A DNA stretch of 64,000 nt from UBA830 sp038146925 (GTDB taxonomy: Bacteria > Pseudomonadota > Alphaproteobacteria > MPNO01 > UBA830). The stretch spans positions 310,001 through 374,000 of the forward strand of contig JAYQSP010000006.1 in assembly GCA_038146925.1 (NCBI GenBank). The letters are read 5' to 3'. Position numbers and translations under genes: made by a program. Of the stretch, positions 19,347-27,904 are shown one piece after another. The first letter of the stretch is position 1. The number at the start of each line of letters is the position of its first letter. Under the pieces are notes generated by a model. That model was not told the DNA's origin. It worked only from the letters and a program-made list of their open reading frames with translations, and did not search any database.

Positions 19347-20576
19347 CTATGCAGGCGGCTGGTAGTTGGGGAACCGGTCGGAAACGTCGAGATTGTAGAG
19401 TTTCCGCGCGTTCTCGCCGAGAATGTTCTTCTTCTGCTTTTCGTCGAGGAACGGCAGATCCCAGATCACGCTCGGCACGTCCATGTCCCAGTGGGGATAG
19501 TCCGAACACCAGCAAAGCTGCGTTTCCGCGTTGATCATCTTGAACGTCATCTCAAGAACATCCGGATTGTGCGGCATTTCCATCGGCTGCGACGAATAGA
19601 ACATCTCGCCCATGTATTCGCTGGGCAGGCGTTTCAGCAGCGGCGCCTCGGAGGACCGCATGCGGTAGTCGTTGTCCAGACGCTGCATAAGCCACGGCAC
19701 CCAGGCAAGACCGGATTCGATCCACATCACATCGAGATTGGGGAAGCGTTCCGGCAGGCCGTTGACGATCCAGTTACACATATGAACCGCATTGAAGATC
19801 GTGAAGCCCAGCGCGTGGGTAACAAGGAAGCGGTTTGTGTTACCGAGCAGCTGGTCGTTCCAGCTGTACGAGCCGTGGAACGCCAGCGGCTTGCCCATTT
19901 CCTCGATCAGGGAATAGGTCTTCATGTAGGCGTTGTCGTAGACTGGCTTGTACCGCGTCGATACCACCATGAAGCCGCAGACGCCTTCGCGGTCGCCAAA
20001 ATCCTGAACCATCTTGTAAGTGGCTTCGGGATCGTTGAACGGCAGGTAGAGCATCGTCTTGAGACGTTTCTCTTCCGCCAGGATCTTCTCGGTCAGCCAG
20101 CGGTTATAGGCCCGCGACATCGCAACTTCGTATTCCGGTACCGGATGCAGACCGAGCAGCAGCATCGGCGTCGGGAAGAGCATCACGTAATCGACGCCCA
20201 TGGCGTCCATCCAGCGAAGCGACAGATGGATATCGCGGTGCGTTCCGTCTTCGGGCGTTTCTTCCATCTTGCGCAGCGGGTAGCGCGTGACGCGCCCCGC
20301 GACGTCCTGGGAACCCGGGCTGCCCATCATGAAAGGGTTGTTGGCACCCGTGCCCGCACCGGAATAAACCTGCGCGGTACGGCGGAGCACCGGATCGTCG
20401 ATGAATTCAACGATGTCCTTCATAGATTCGTTTTCGTAGTGATGGCAGTCGACATCGACGATCAGCACGTCTTCGAGGCCGCGCTGGTCACGCTGACGAG
20501 CCGCGTTGATCAGAAGTTTCGAGGTATCGAACTCCTCGACGGACATCTTGTTAACGTGGTCTGTGGGGATTTCCAT
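19347..20576 (-). CDS. Amidohydrolase-family protein, paralogue B
   Basis: The 409-residue protein starts at ATG 20576 after AGGAGGGG. It shares nearly its whole sequence with paralogue A, including the N-terminal EFDTSKLLINAARQRDQR, DVDCHHYENESM, WIESGLAW and CWCSDYPHWDMD segments. The main difference is a GAGTGANNPFMMG insert near residue 80. It lies between the 130-residue unknown protein and paralogue A, 25 and 26 bases apart, indicating an operon and a recent tandem duplication. A decarboxylase or hydrolase of the PF04909 type is expected. Confidence 0.85.
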   Translation of the reverse strand: MEIPTDHVNKMSVEEFDTSKLLINAARQRDQRGLEDVLIVDVDCHHYENESMKDIVEFIDDPVLRRTAQVYSGAGTGANNPFMMGSPGSQDVAGRVTRYPLRKMEETPEDGTHRDIHLSLRWMDAMGVDYVMLFPTPMLLLGLHPVPEYEVAMSRAYNRWLTEKILAEEKRLKTMLYLPFNDPEATYKMVQDFGDREGVCGFMVVSTRYKPVYDNAYMKTYSLIEEMGKPLAFHGSYSWNDQLLGNTNRFLVTHALGFTIFNAVHMCNWIVNGLPERFPNLDVMWIESGLAWVPWLMQRLDNDYRMRSSEAPLLKRLPSEYMGEMFYSSQPMEMPHNPDVLEMTFKMINAETQLCWCSDYPHWDMDVPSVIWDLPFLDEKQKKNILGENARKLYNLDVSDRFPNYQPPA

Positions 20577-20601
20577 TTGCCCCTCCTTCCTCAATAAATT
20601 T

Positions 20602-20994
20602 TCAACCGCTCGACCAGGCCTGCCACATGCCCAGTTCGAACAATTCGATATTCACCGCCTGCAACATGGCGGTCGTCATGATCATGACAGACGTCACCGG
20701 CACGGCACGGCCGTTGGGGAACGGATCCCAGCGCTCTCCCTCCTGGAAACGCACGGTGTAGAGCTTGGTCAGCGCGTCCAGTCCTTCCTGGATCATCTCC
20801 TGCGAGGGCGCCTCGCCGTCCGGCAGGTCGATCAGTTTCTGCGCCAACGATTTCAGGGCCGCGGTTTCGTGGTCGACATTGGCGAGCGGGTCACCCGTTT
20901 CCTGCGCGATCCGGGCCGTCGCCTTCCCATGAAACGGCGACCTGAGCAGATCCTCGTCGCTGATCTCGTCAGAGGGTGACATATATGCCGTCAT
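20602..20994 (-). CDS. Small uncharacterised protein translationally coupled to a Rieske ferredoxin
   Basis: I do not recognise this 130-residue protein. The first 45 residues are acidic and helical, the middle holds FQEGERWDPFPNGRAVP, and the C-terminal part VTSVMIMTTAMLQAVNIELF is hydrophobic, probably an amphipathic or membrane-associated helix. The ATG at 20994 overlaps the ferredoxin gene by 26 bases; the next ATG at 20982 would overlap by 14. Tight overlap with the ferredoxin and 25-base spacing to the amidohydrolase suggest it is a partner subunit, perhaps an electron-transfer or oxygenase accessory protein. Confidence 0.7.
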   Translation of the reverse strand: MTAYMSPSDEISDEDLLRSPFHGKATARIAQETGDPLANVDHETAALKSLAQKLIDLPDGEAPSQEMIQEGLDALTKLYTVRFQEGERWDPFPNGRAVPVTSVMIMTTAMLQAVNIELFELGMWQAWSSG

Positions 20995-21337
20995 CCTTTT
21001 CGACCACGTCGTATTTCTTCAGCCGGAACTTGCGGTCGGCGACCATGTCGCCGGTCGCCAGATCGAACTCCCAGCCATGCCAAGGGCAGACGATGTGCAT
21101 TTCGTCGTGATTGAATGTCATCCCCTGATAGGTTTTGTCTTCGGCGATCACTTCCTCGACTTTCGCCATCAGCAGCCCTTCGCAGGCCGGGCCACCCTGG
21201 TGGGGGCAGACGTTCTGATAGGCGAACAGCTCTCCGTTCACCCGGTAGACCCCGATTTCGTAATTGCCGTTGGGGACGATCTTGCGATCGCCATCCGCCA
21301 GCTCGTCCGATTTCGACACAAACAGTTCTTTAGCCAT
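20969..21337 (-). CDS. Rieske [2Fe-2S] ferredoxin
   Basis: The 122-residue protein is a single Rieske domain. The two ligand pairs are CPHQGGPACEG (about 45-55) and CPWHGWEFDLATG (about 84-96), giving CxH and CxxH ligation of a 2Fe-2S cluster. Such proteins shuttle electrons to ring-hydroxylating oxygenases. The spacing and length are like those of BphF/CarAc-type ferredoxins, slightly longer at the N-terminus. It lies within the ABC transporter-amidohydrolase run and could serve the Rieske oxygenase at 14799, the last gene of the same run. Confidence 0.9.
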   Translation of the reverse strand: MAKELFVSKSDELADGDRKIVPNGNYEIGVYRVNGELFAYQNVCPHQGGPACEGLLMAKVEEVIAEDKTYQGMTFNHDEMHIVCPWHGWEFDLATGDMVADRKFRLKKYDVVEKDDGIYVTL

Positions 21338-21364
21338 TCTTCTTGATGTCCCCTTTTGACGAAC

Positions 21365-22230
21365 TTAGTTGGTCGCGACCACGCCGAGACCACCGGACGC
21401 GGTTGCCTTTTTTCCCTTCGATGTCGTCGGCGCCATGTGGCTGTTCACCCGGTCTTGCAGGCGCGTCATGCCGACATTCGCCGCCGCCGCAATCGCGAAA
21501 ATAATCAAGATGATTGCGTACATGGGCGCGATCCGGAATTGCTCGTAATAGATGCCGAGACGATAACCCAGCCCGCCATCGGCGAATTTCAGTTCCGCAA
21601 CCAGCACGCCGATCACCGTGATCGCCATGCCGAGCCGCAGCCCGGTGATCACCGGGTTGACCATGGCCGGCATGTAGATCTTGGAGATCATCTGCCATTT
21701 GTTGAGATTGAAGCTTTTGCCGACGCGGATCAGCACGGGTTGATCAGCACCATGCCGAGCGCGGTCGTGAAGACGACCGGGAAAAACGCCGACAACGCGC
21801 CTTTCGCCATTTTGGATTCGATTCCCGTGCCGAACATCAGGAACAGGATGGGCAGGAAGATAATTTTGGGCGTTGATCCGATGGCGTTCAGATACGGTTC
21901 CAGCGCACCGCGTACCAGCGGGCTGGTCCCCATCCAGATACCGACGAATATCGCAATGATGGAACCCACGATAAAGCCGACAATGTGTTCTGCAAACGTG
22001 ATGCCAAGATCGCGATAGAACCCGGCGGATATCAATTCTCCGAAGATCGCGTAAACGATGTGCCAGATATGGGGCACGACATCGTTGTACAAAACACCGA
22101 CCGTTCCGAGAGTCGCAATGATCTCCCAAACAAGCACGATCCCGATTGCCGTTACCAGACGAATGCGACCGACGGATCCCTCTATTGGGATAACAGGTGT
22201 TTTTGCCTGAGTCACACCGGCCTGAGCCAT
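21365..22230 (-). pseudogene. ABC transporter permease (TauC/SsuC-like), interrupted by a one-base frameshift
   Basis: Two frames together encode one BPD-type permease of about 288 residues. The first frame runs from ATG 22230 to LGMVLINPC then TGA at about 21730. The second continues with VLIRVGKSFNLNKWQ to 21365. Restoring one G at about 21737 (ccgtg to ccggtg) joins them as LINPVLIRVGKS, matching the expected EAA-loop region. All other landmarks are intact, so this is either a very recent lesion or a sequence error. It would pair with the permease upstream. Confidence 0.85.
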
Positions 22231-22964
22231 TTCTCGATCCTTCCGAAACCCCAGTAGAAGAAGACGCTGACGAAAACCACCGCAATGATGCTGGCATAGG
22301 TCCCGGGCGTATCAAAGCGGAAATACATCTCTGAGACGATGCGCCCCAGCCCGCCAAAGTCGATCAGGTACTCGATCGCAACGATATTGACCAGCGTATA
22401 CATCACGCCGATCCGGATGCCGGTGAAAATCGTGGGTACCGCCGATGGAAGCTGGATTTTCCAGAACATGTCGCGGTCGGATATGTTGAAACTGCGCCCT
22501 ACATTGAGCAGCGTGCGGGATACACCCAAAAGTCCTTGCCGCGTCTGAATGATGATCGGGATCGCACCCGGGATAAAGCCCATGGCGATCAGTGTTGCAT
22601 GACTGCGCCCGAAGATAACGAGGAAAAGCGGAAACAACAGTACAGTCGGCGCAGCGAAGGCGGCCGCCAACCAACCTTCGTAAGCTATGCCGTAACGTTC
22701 TTTGCGATACAGGAAATACCCGAAAGGGATACCGATCCCAAGGGCCAGAAGCGTCGCCGCCGCAGTCATCGCAAGCGTGACGAGGAAATTTCCGATCAGA
22801 TCCATATCCTGCTGGACGTCAGGAAAGGCGAGGATGGTATCCGAAGGCCGGGGAACGACCAGCTGCATAACCCATCCGATATCGACCGCGAATTCAAGCA
22901 TCAGCGCGAACGCCAGAAGCCCGATCAGGCCAACGAGAATAGGCATTTTATGTAATCTGGACAT
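22212..22964 (-). CDS. ABC transporter permease (TauC/SsuC-like)
   Basis: The 250-residue inner-membrane protein has about six hydrophobic segments and the EAA-type cytoplasmic loop near 150-170 (LLNVGRSFNISDRDMFWKI). This is the permease type of nitrate/sulfonate/taurine-type ABC importers. I choose ATG 22964, with GGGGA upstream, over the TTG at 22976. Its end overlaps the start of the second permease gene by 19 bases. With the other permease it could form a heterodimeric channel. Confidence 0.88.
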   Translation of the reverse strand: MSRLHKMPILVGLIGLLAFALMLEFAVDIGWVMQLVVPRPSDTILAFPDVQQDMDLIGNFLVTLAMTAAATLLALGIGIPFGYFLYRKERYGIAYEGWLAAAFAAPTVLLFPLFLVIFGRSHATLIAMGFIPGAIPIIIQTRQGLLGVSRTLLNVGRSFNISDRDMFWKIQLPSAVPTIFTGIRIGVMYTLVNIVAIEYLIDFGGLGRIVSEMYFRFDTPGTYASIIAVVFVSVFFYWGFGRIEKWLRPV

Positions 22965-23002
22965 GGTCCCCGGCAAACGGTTGTCGTTTTTAGATCAGGC
23001 AA

Positions 23003-23965
23003 TCAGGGCTTGTTGCCCATCGGATGAACCAGCTCTTTCAACTGAGCGGCCGTCAGCAGTTTCTTGATTTTTTTGTTCGCCAGCGCGATCTGGTTGATCT
23101 TGTCGAGACCGGCAACCGGCAGAATAGTTGTTACTTCGTAAGGCGTATCCTGTGGCGCGGTTTTAACGTCCTCATAGTTCAACTTCCAGCGCTTGGCGTA
23201 TGTCTGAAGCCGCTTTTCGCTTTTATAAGTCATGTCATGCGCTTCCTTAAACGCCTGCATCATGCGTTTTGCAACGTCGCGGTTTTTATCAAGCCAATTC
23301 GCATTAGCCGCGATTACGCGGATAGTGACGCCATTCAAGCCAGCAGCTTGTTTGCCGGTTCCGATAATCCGAATTTTACCCTCTCGGAGAAGGTTCTTAT
23401 TAAGCGGATAAACAGACCAGCCGGTCTCAACCTGTCCTGACATCAACTGTGTGCGCGACCCGGAAGGCCCGCCGACCGAGACGAACTTCGGCTTGATCTT
23501 CAGAGCATCGGCAATAAACCGCGCCGCAAGATCCGTGGTAGAACCGGGCCGGGAATAAGCCATCACCTTACCACCGTCGAGGTCTTTGAACGATTTGATA
23601 GGGCTATTCGTTTTTACATACCAGTAAAGGTCGGGCACGCCGCGAATGTTGCTGCCCAGAATTCGCACGGGGGCACCCTTCGCGTAGGCAGCCAAGACGC
23701 CGAGCACGCCGTTGCCCCACACTATGTCTTGGCTACCAGTCAGCACGGCCTGCAACGACGCGGCCCCGCCCGAGCCGTGGATCACGGAAACGTCAAGATT
23801 ATGTTTCTTGAAAATACCTTCCTCGAGCGCCGTATATGGATGTTCGGTTTCGAACACCACTTTGGTACTGTTGACGAGGCGAACCTTGTCGGCAGCCATC
23901 GCCGGCGCTGCCAGAACGGCTGTTCCCGCAGCGGCAATTAACAATGATTTCAGCTTCTTGGACAT
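23003..23965 (-). CDS. ABC transporter substrate-binding protein (TauA/SsuA/NMT1 type)
   Basis: The 320-residue protein begins with a clear signal peptide ending in AAPAMAADK (cleavage near 24), so it acts in the periplasm. The GSGGAASLQAVLTGSQDIVWG segment (about 64-84) and DLDGGKVMAYSRPGSTTD near 128-145 match the NMT1/TauA-like fold that feeds nitrate/sulfonate/aromatic-acid importers. GGAGG precedes the ATG. The gene is followed by two permeases and preceded by the ATPase, giving a complete importer. The ligand is likely a carboxylic acid processed by the operon's enzymes, which is an inference. Confidence 0.9.
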   Translation of the reverse strand: MSKKLKSLLIAAAGTAVLAAPAMAADKVRLVNSTKVVFETEHPYTALEEGIFKKHNLDVSVIHGSGGAASLQAVLTGSQDIVWGNGVLGVLAAYAKGAPVRILGSNIRGVPDLYWYVKTNSPIKSFKDLDGGKVMAYSRPGSTTDLAARFIADALKIKPKFVSVGGPSGSRTQLMSGQVETGWSVYPLNKNLLREGKIRIIGTGKQAAGLNGVTIRVIAANANWLDKNRDVAKRMMQAFKEAHDMTYKSEKRLQTYAKRWKLNYEDVKTAPQDTPYEVTTILPVAGLDKINQIALANKKIKKLLTAAQLKELVHPMGNKP

Positions 23966-24035
23966 TTTTTCCTCCCGGGTTATGTGTCCGATACGTTCAA
24001 TTTTACTCCAAAAACTATTCGCAGGCTAACGATCC

Positions 24036-24842
24036 CTACGTCGCTGCTATGGCGGCCTCCTCATCAACCATGCCACGCGACGCTTCCTCTCGCAGCAAGG
24101 TCCATAGTTTTCCGACATATGTCCCGAATTCAGGCGTCGAGATAACTTCCGAAGAGCGTGGTCGCGGCAGCTCAATCGGGATGATCTCTTTTATGGTACC
24201 CGGCCGGTAAGACATGACAACCACGCGGTCAGACAATTGAACCGCCTCGGTGATGTTATGCGTGATCAGCAACATCGTCTGGTTTAGCGCCGACCAAATC
24301 TCCAGCATCTTGTCACCCAGCAGCATGCGGGTCTGTTCGTCTAGCGCGCCAAACGGTTCGTCCAACAGCATGATACGCGGCTCATAGGCCAGCGTGCGCG
24401 CAACCGCCGTCCGTTGCTTCATTCCGCCTGACAGCTGCGCCGGAAAATGGTTTTCGAAGCCATCCAGTCCCACAAGCTTGATGAACTTACGCGCCAGTTT
24501 TTCGCGCTCCTCCTTGTCGACACCTTCGATTTCCAGCGGAAAGGCCACATTGTCCAGCGTCGAGCGCCAGGGAAACGTGGATTCTTCCTGAAACACGACA
24601 CCGACGTCTTTGTGCGCGCCGTCGACCGGACGCCCCTCGATAAGGACTTCGCCGTCGTGATCGTCTATCAGGCCCCCGATCACATTGAACAGCGTCGATT
24701 TCCCGCAACCGGACGGTCCGATGATCGACACGAACTCCCCTTCGGCAATGTCCAGATCCACCCCGTCCAGTGCGACGACGGGATTGTCGCTGTCCGCGTT
24801 ATAGGTCTTCGAGACGTTCTTGATTTCGAGAATGTCAGTCAT
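24036..24842 (-). CDS. ABC transporter ATP-binding protein (TauB/SsuB-like)
   Basis: The 268-residue protein has all nucleotide-binding motifs: Walker A GPSGCGKST near 42-50, a Q-loop in VVFQEESTFPWR near 84-95, the signature LSGGMKQRTAVAR near 140-152, and Walker B IMLLDEPFGALDE near 160-172. The TFPWR sequence after the Q-loop is typical of taurine/nitrate-type importers. It couples ATP hydrolysis to uptake through the two permeases. The gene follows the ThDP enzyme by 13 bases in the minus-strand run. Confidence 0.95.
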   Translation of the reverse strand: MTDILEIKNVSKTYNADSDNPVVALDGVDLDIAEGEFVSIIGPSGCGKSTLFNVIGGLIDDHDGEVLIEGRPVDGAHKDVGVVFQEESTFPWRSTLDNVAFPLEIEGVDKEEREKLARKFIKLVGLDGFENHFPAQLSGGMKQRTAVARTLAYEPRIMLLDEPFGALDEQTRMLLGDKMLEIWSALNQTMLLITHNITEAVQLSDRVVVMSYRPGTIKEIIPIELPRPRSSEVISTPEFGTYVGKLWTLLREEASRGMVDEEAAIAAT

Positions 24843-24855
24843 TTTTTCGCGAACC

Positions 24856-26670
24856 TTAGCTTGCCTTGCCGGTCGATGCTTCGCCGCTGGCGCGGGTCAC
24901 CATCGGAGACGAGTAACCGGGCTGCACTCGAACATCGATGAAATACGGCTCACCCGCCGCAACCGCGGCGAGGCCCTTTTCAAATGCGCCGACCAGATCG
25001 CCGACTTTCTCGATGGGGCCGTCCGCTGTCACGCCTTGCGAGCGAGCATAACCCGCAAGATCGAGCGCGGGATCGTCGATCCGCTGGCCGATCCAGCGGT
25101 TTTCCACCGGCCGGTTGCGCTGCGTTGCCATCGCTTCCTGATGAACCTCGTCGTTGAAGTTCGACCGGTTGTTGGAAATGATGATCAGCACCGGGATCTG
25201 ATAATGAGCCGCCGTCCAGAGGGCGGAGCCGCCCTGCATGAAATCGCCGTCTCCGAGGATCGCAACCGGGATGCGGTCGCTATCCATCAGCGCGAGGCCG
25301 ACACCAATGGCGCTACCCGCGCCGTTGCCGAGCCCGCCGCCGCCGTCATTGCCAAGATAGTCCAGCGGATGGCTGACTTCCCAGGAATCGGCTGCCCAGC
25401 CCAGCGGCACGCGGGTCAGTGTCAGATCCCGATCGCCGCGCGCCTCTTTCAGTGCGTAGGCGATATCGCGGGGCGCGATGGCCGCATCGTCGGATTTGTC
25501 TTCCTGCTCAGGCGGAACCGCCTTTTCCTTCTCCGCCCCGTCCCAGCGGGACTTGCCGCCGAGCTTGCCTTTCAACGCCTCGAGCAGCTGGCCGGCGAAA
25601 ACGTCGGGATCGGCCAGAACCGGGATATCCGCCGGCGCCAGTCCGAAATGATCCGCGCTCCAGCCGTTGTGCACATAAGAATCGACGGAGCAGTTCACGA
25701 TCTTGCCCGGGATACCGCCACGCGGCGCGAGCGGCTTCAGCGAGCCCGCCAGATCAACCCAGTCGAAGACCACCACCGCGTCGGCCTGCATCAACTCTTC
25801 CTGCCCGATCGGACTGACCCAGTTGGACGGCGCACCGACATGAAGGGCGTGTCCGGTCGGGAAAGACGCCCTGTTCTTCAGGTCGGTGATCACGCCGGCG
25901 CCTGCCAGCTCGGCGAGATCGATGCGCTGCTGCCAGTCTTCCATGGTCGGCGACATGCGTCCGAACATGAACACCACGTTCTTCGAGTTCACGATCAGAT
26001 CGGCCGTGGCTTCGACCGCGTCGTCGGAGGCGGGCGGCGGATCGGCCAGCTGGAAACGCTCAACGTCGGGGATCGTCACCTCTCCTTCCTTAAGCGGCGT
26101 CTCCTGCAATCCGGCATCGAAACACACATAGACCGGACCCTTGGGCGATTGCTGCGCCATGATATTGGCGCGCAGCATGGTCTCGACGATGGCTTCGGCG
26201 GAACGCGGCTCGTCGTCGTATTTGACGTAGTTCCTCAGCAACGCCCCCTGATCCTTAGCCGTATGGATCCAGTCGATCCACGGCCGGCGCAGCGGCGCGT
26301 CGACGGGCCCCGTCGCCCCCATCACCAGGATAGGTGCGCGGTCGCACCAGGCGTTGAAGATGCCCATCAGCCCGTGCATCAGCCCGACATTCGAATGCAG
26401 GATGGCCCCCATCATTTCGTCGGCGACCTTGGAGTAACCGTGCGCGATGGAAACGGCGTGATCCTCGTGAAGACAGAGCAACATCTGCGGCTCTTCGTTG
26501 CCGAGGTAATTGACCAGCGAGTCGTGAAAACCGCGGTAGCTCGCCCCGGGATTCAGAGACACATATTTGACACCCAGCTTGCGGAGCATCTCCGCCGACA
26601 CGTCGCTGACCCATTCCATAGGTTTGTTGTCGCCGGGAATGGGGCGGTCGAATTTGTTGATCTTGTTCAT
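24856..26670 (-). CDS. Thiamine-diphosphate-dependent decarboxylase-like enzyme
   Basis: The 604-residue protein (ATG 26670, with CAGGAG upstream) has the ThDP fold, with the activating glutamate in LCLHEDHAVSIAHGYSK near 65-80 and the cofactor motif LGDGDFMQGG to ISNN near 465-495. An extra charged stretch (EKEKAVPPEQEDKSDD) separates the middle and C-terminal domains. It begins four bases after the stop of the FMN 2-hydroxyacid dehydrogenase. That order mirrors mandelate dehydrogenase to benzoylformate decarboxylase: hydroxyacid oxidised to 2-oxoacid, then decarboxylated. The substrate is inferred only by analogy. Confidence 0.85.
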   Translation of the reverse strand: MNKINKFDRPIPGDNKPMEWVSDVSAEMLRKLGVKYVSLNPGASYRGFHDSLVNYLGNEEPQMLLCLHEDHAVSIAHGYSKVADEMMGAILHSNVGLMHGLMGIFNAWCDRAPILVMGATGPVDAPLRRPWIDWIHTAKDQGALLRNYVKYDDEPRSAEAIVETMLRANIMAQQSPKGPVYVCFDAGLQETPLKEGEVTIPDVERFQLADPPPASDDAVEATADLIVNSKNVVFMFGRMSPTMEDWQQRIDLAELAGAGVITDLKNRASFPTGHALHVGAPSNWVSPIGQEELMQADAVVVFDWVDLAGSLKPLAPRGGIPGKIVNCSVDSYVHNGWSADHFGLAPADIPVLADPDVFAGQLLEALKGKLGGKSRWDGAEKEKAVPPEQEDKSDDAAIAPRDIAYALKEARGDRDLTLTRVPLGWAADSWEVSHPLDYLGNDGGGGLGNGAGSAIGVGLALMDSDRIPVAILGDGDFMQGGSALWTAAHYQIPVLIIISNNRSNFNDEVHQEAMATQRNRPVENRWIGQRIDDPALDLAGYARSQGVTADGPIEKVGDLVGAFEKGLAAVAAGEPYFIDVRVQPGYSSPMVTRASGEASTGKAS

Positions 26671-26674
26671 TCGG

Positions 26675-27754
26675 TCAGTACTCCTGCGCAGGCAGATTGA
26701 TGAAAGGAAAGGCACTAAACGCCCCCGGCGGCACGACGGGTGCCACCGGTTCGAGAAAATCTTCGCTGAGTTTGTCGAGACTATCGAGGCCGAGCAACCC
26801 CATCACCGTGTTCATTTCGGTTTCGAGCAGTTCGAGAACGCGGACCACTCCCTTCTGCCCCGCTGCACCAAGGCCCAGCCCCTGGAGTTTGCCGATCGCG
26901 ACCGCATCGGCGCCGCGGGCCAGCGCCTTCACGATATCGGCGCCACGGCAAAACCCGCCATCGACCACGATCTCGGCCCGGCCGGCCACTTCGTTCACGA
27001 TCTCCGGCAACATGTCGATGGTGCCCCGGCTATGATCCAGTTGCCTGCCGCCATGGTTGGAGACGTAAACGACCTCGACGCCGTACTCCACGGCGCGCGC
27101 CGCATCCTGCGCCGTCGCGATCCCCTTCAGGATCAGCGGAATGTCCCAGGTGTCCTTGAACCATTTCACCAGGTCCCAGTTCATCGCGGCCTGGTATTCC
27201 CAGCCTTCGTTGTTGCGGGCGCGCCCGCTGGGCTTGTACCGTTTAATCAGGTCGCGTTCGCGGCGGGAATAAAGCGCGACATCGACCGTCAGGCAGAACT
27301 GGATAAACCCGTGGCCGATCGCTTTTTCGACGATATCGGCGATCCAGTCGCGGTCACCGCGGACATAGAGCTGAAAGACCTTGTCGTGGCTTGTTTCCGA
27401 CGAGATTTCTTCCATGTCGGGCCGGGTGACGGAACTGAGATAGGATATCACGCCGAACTCTTCCGCTGCCTTGGCGACAGTTAACGCTCCGCCGGGGTCG
27501 AGCGCATCCAGCGAGCCCATCGGCGCCAGGATGACGGGCAGCCGTTTTTCACGTCCATGCACGGATGCCGTCAGGTCGATGTTCCGGACATCGTTCAGCA
27601 CCAGCGGTTTGAACGCGAGGCTGTCGAGAGCGTGACGGTTACGCAGCAGGGATGTTTCGGTATCCGCGCCGCCCGTCAGGTAATCCCAGGCGCCGGGAGA
27701 GAGATTCCGGTGCGCAGCTTTGACGATTTCGTGCAACGTGGCGAAGTCGCTCAC
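26675..27754 (-). CDS. FMN-dependent 2-hydroxyacid dehydrogenase/oxidase (lactate/mandelate type)
   Basis: The 359-residue protein is a TIM-barrel flavoenzyme that oxidises L-2-hydroxyacids to 2-oxoacids. The family signature SNHGGRQLD (about residues 232-240) carries the catalytic histidine and substrate arginine, and VDGGFCRGADIVKAL near 261-275 binds FMN phosphate. It starts at GTG 27754 with GGAGG nine bases upstream. It is the first gene of the long minus-strand run and is followed by a ThDP decarboxylase after four bases. Lactate, mandelate or a similar acid could be the substrate. Confidence 0.9.
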   Translation of the reverse strand: MSDFATLHEIVKAAHRNLSPGAWDYLTGGADTETSLLRNRHALDSLAFKPLVLNDVRNIDLTASVHGREKRLPVILAPMGSLDALDPGGALTVAKAAEEFGVISYLSSVTRPDMEEISSETSHDKVFQLYVRGDRDWIADIVEKAIGHGFIQFCLTVDVALYSRRERDLIKRYKPSGRARNNEGWEYQAAMNWDLVKWFKDTWDIPLILKGIATAQDAARAVEYGVEVVYVSNHGGRQLDHSRGTIDMLPEIVNEVAGRAEIVVDGGFCRGADIVKALARGADAVAIGKLQGLGLGAAGQKGVVRVLELLETEMNTVMGLLGLDSLDKLSEDFLEPVAPVVPPGAFSAFPFINLPAQEY

Positions 27755-27775
27755 GCTTTCTTTCCTCCCTGATCG

Positions 27776-27837
27776 CCGGATTTTATCCGGTCTGCCGCCC
27801 TGACCGGGCAGATGCTTGGATTAAAACTATCCTAATC
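27776..27837. promoter_or_regulatory. Hairpin and inverted repeat upstream of the 27754 gene
   Basis: The 150 bases between 27754 and 27905 contain a perfect hairpin CCGGAT-TTT-ATCCGG (27776-27790), 22 bases before the start codon, and a GATTA-N9-TAATC inverted repeat (27819-27837). The second is AT-rich and operator-like. This is the only long gap before the 14-gene run, so the promoter probably lies here. No regulator is encoded adjacent. Confidence 0.4.
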
Positions 27838-27904
27838 GCGCCTGTGCATCTCCGCCATATTAATTTAGGGAAAATCTGTCATGCCCGGCCGAGATACCTT
27901 CCGT

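Noticed and set aside
24820..26700. A plus-strand frame antisense to the ThDP enzyme and ABC ATPase
   Set aside because: Both minus-strand genes carry complete catalytic motifs; this is a GC-driven shadow.
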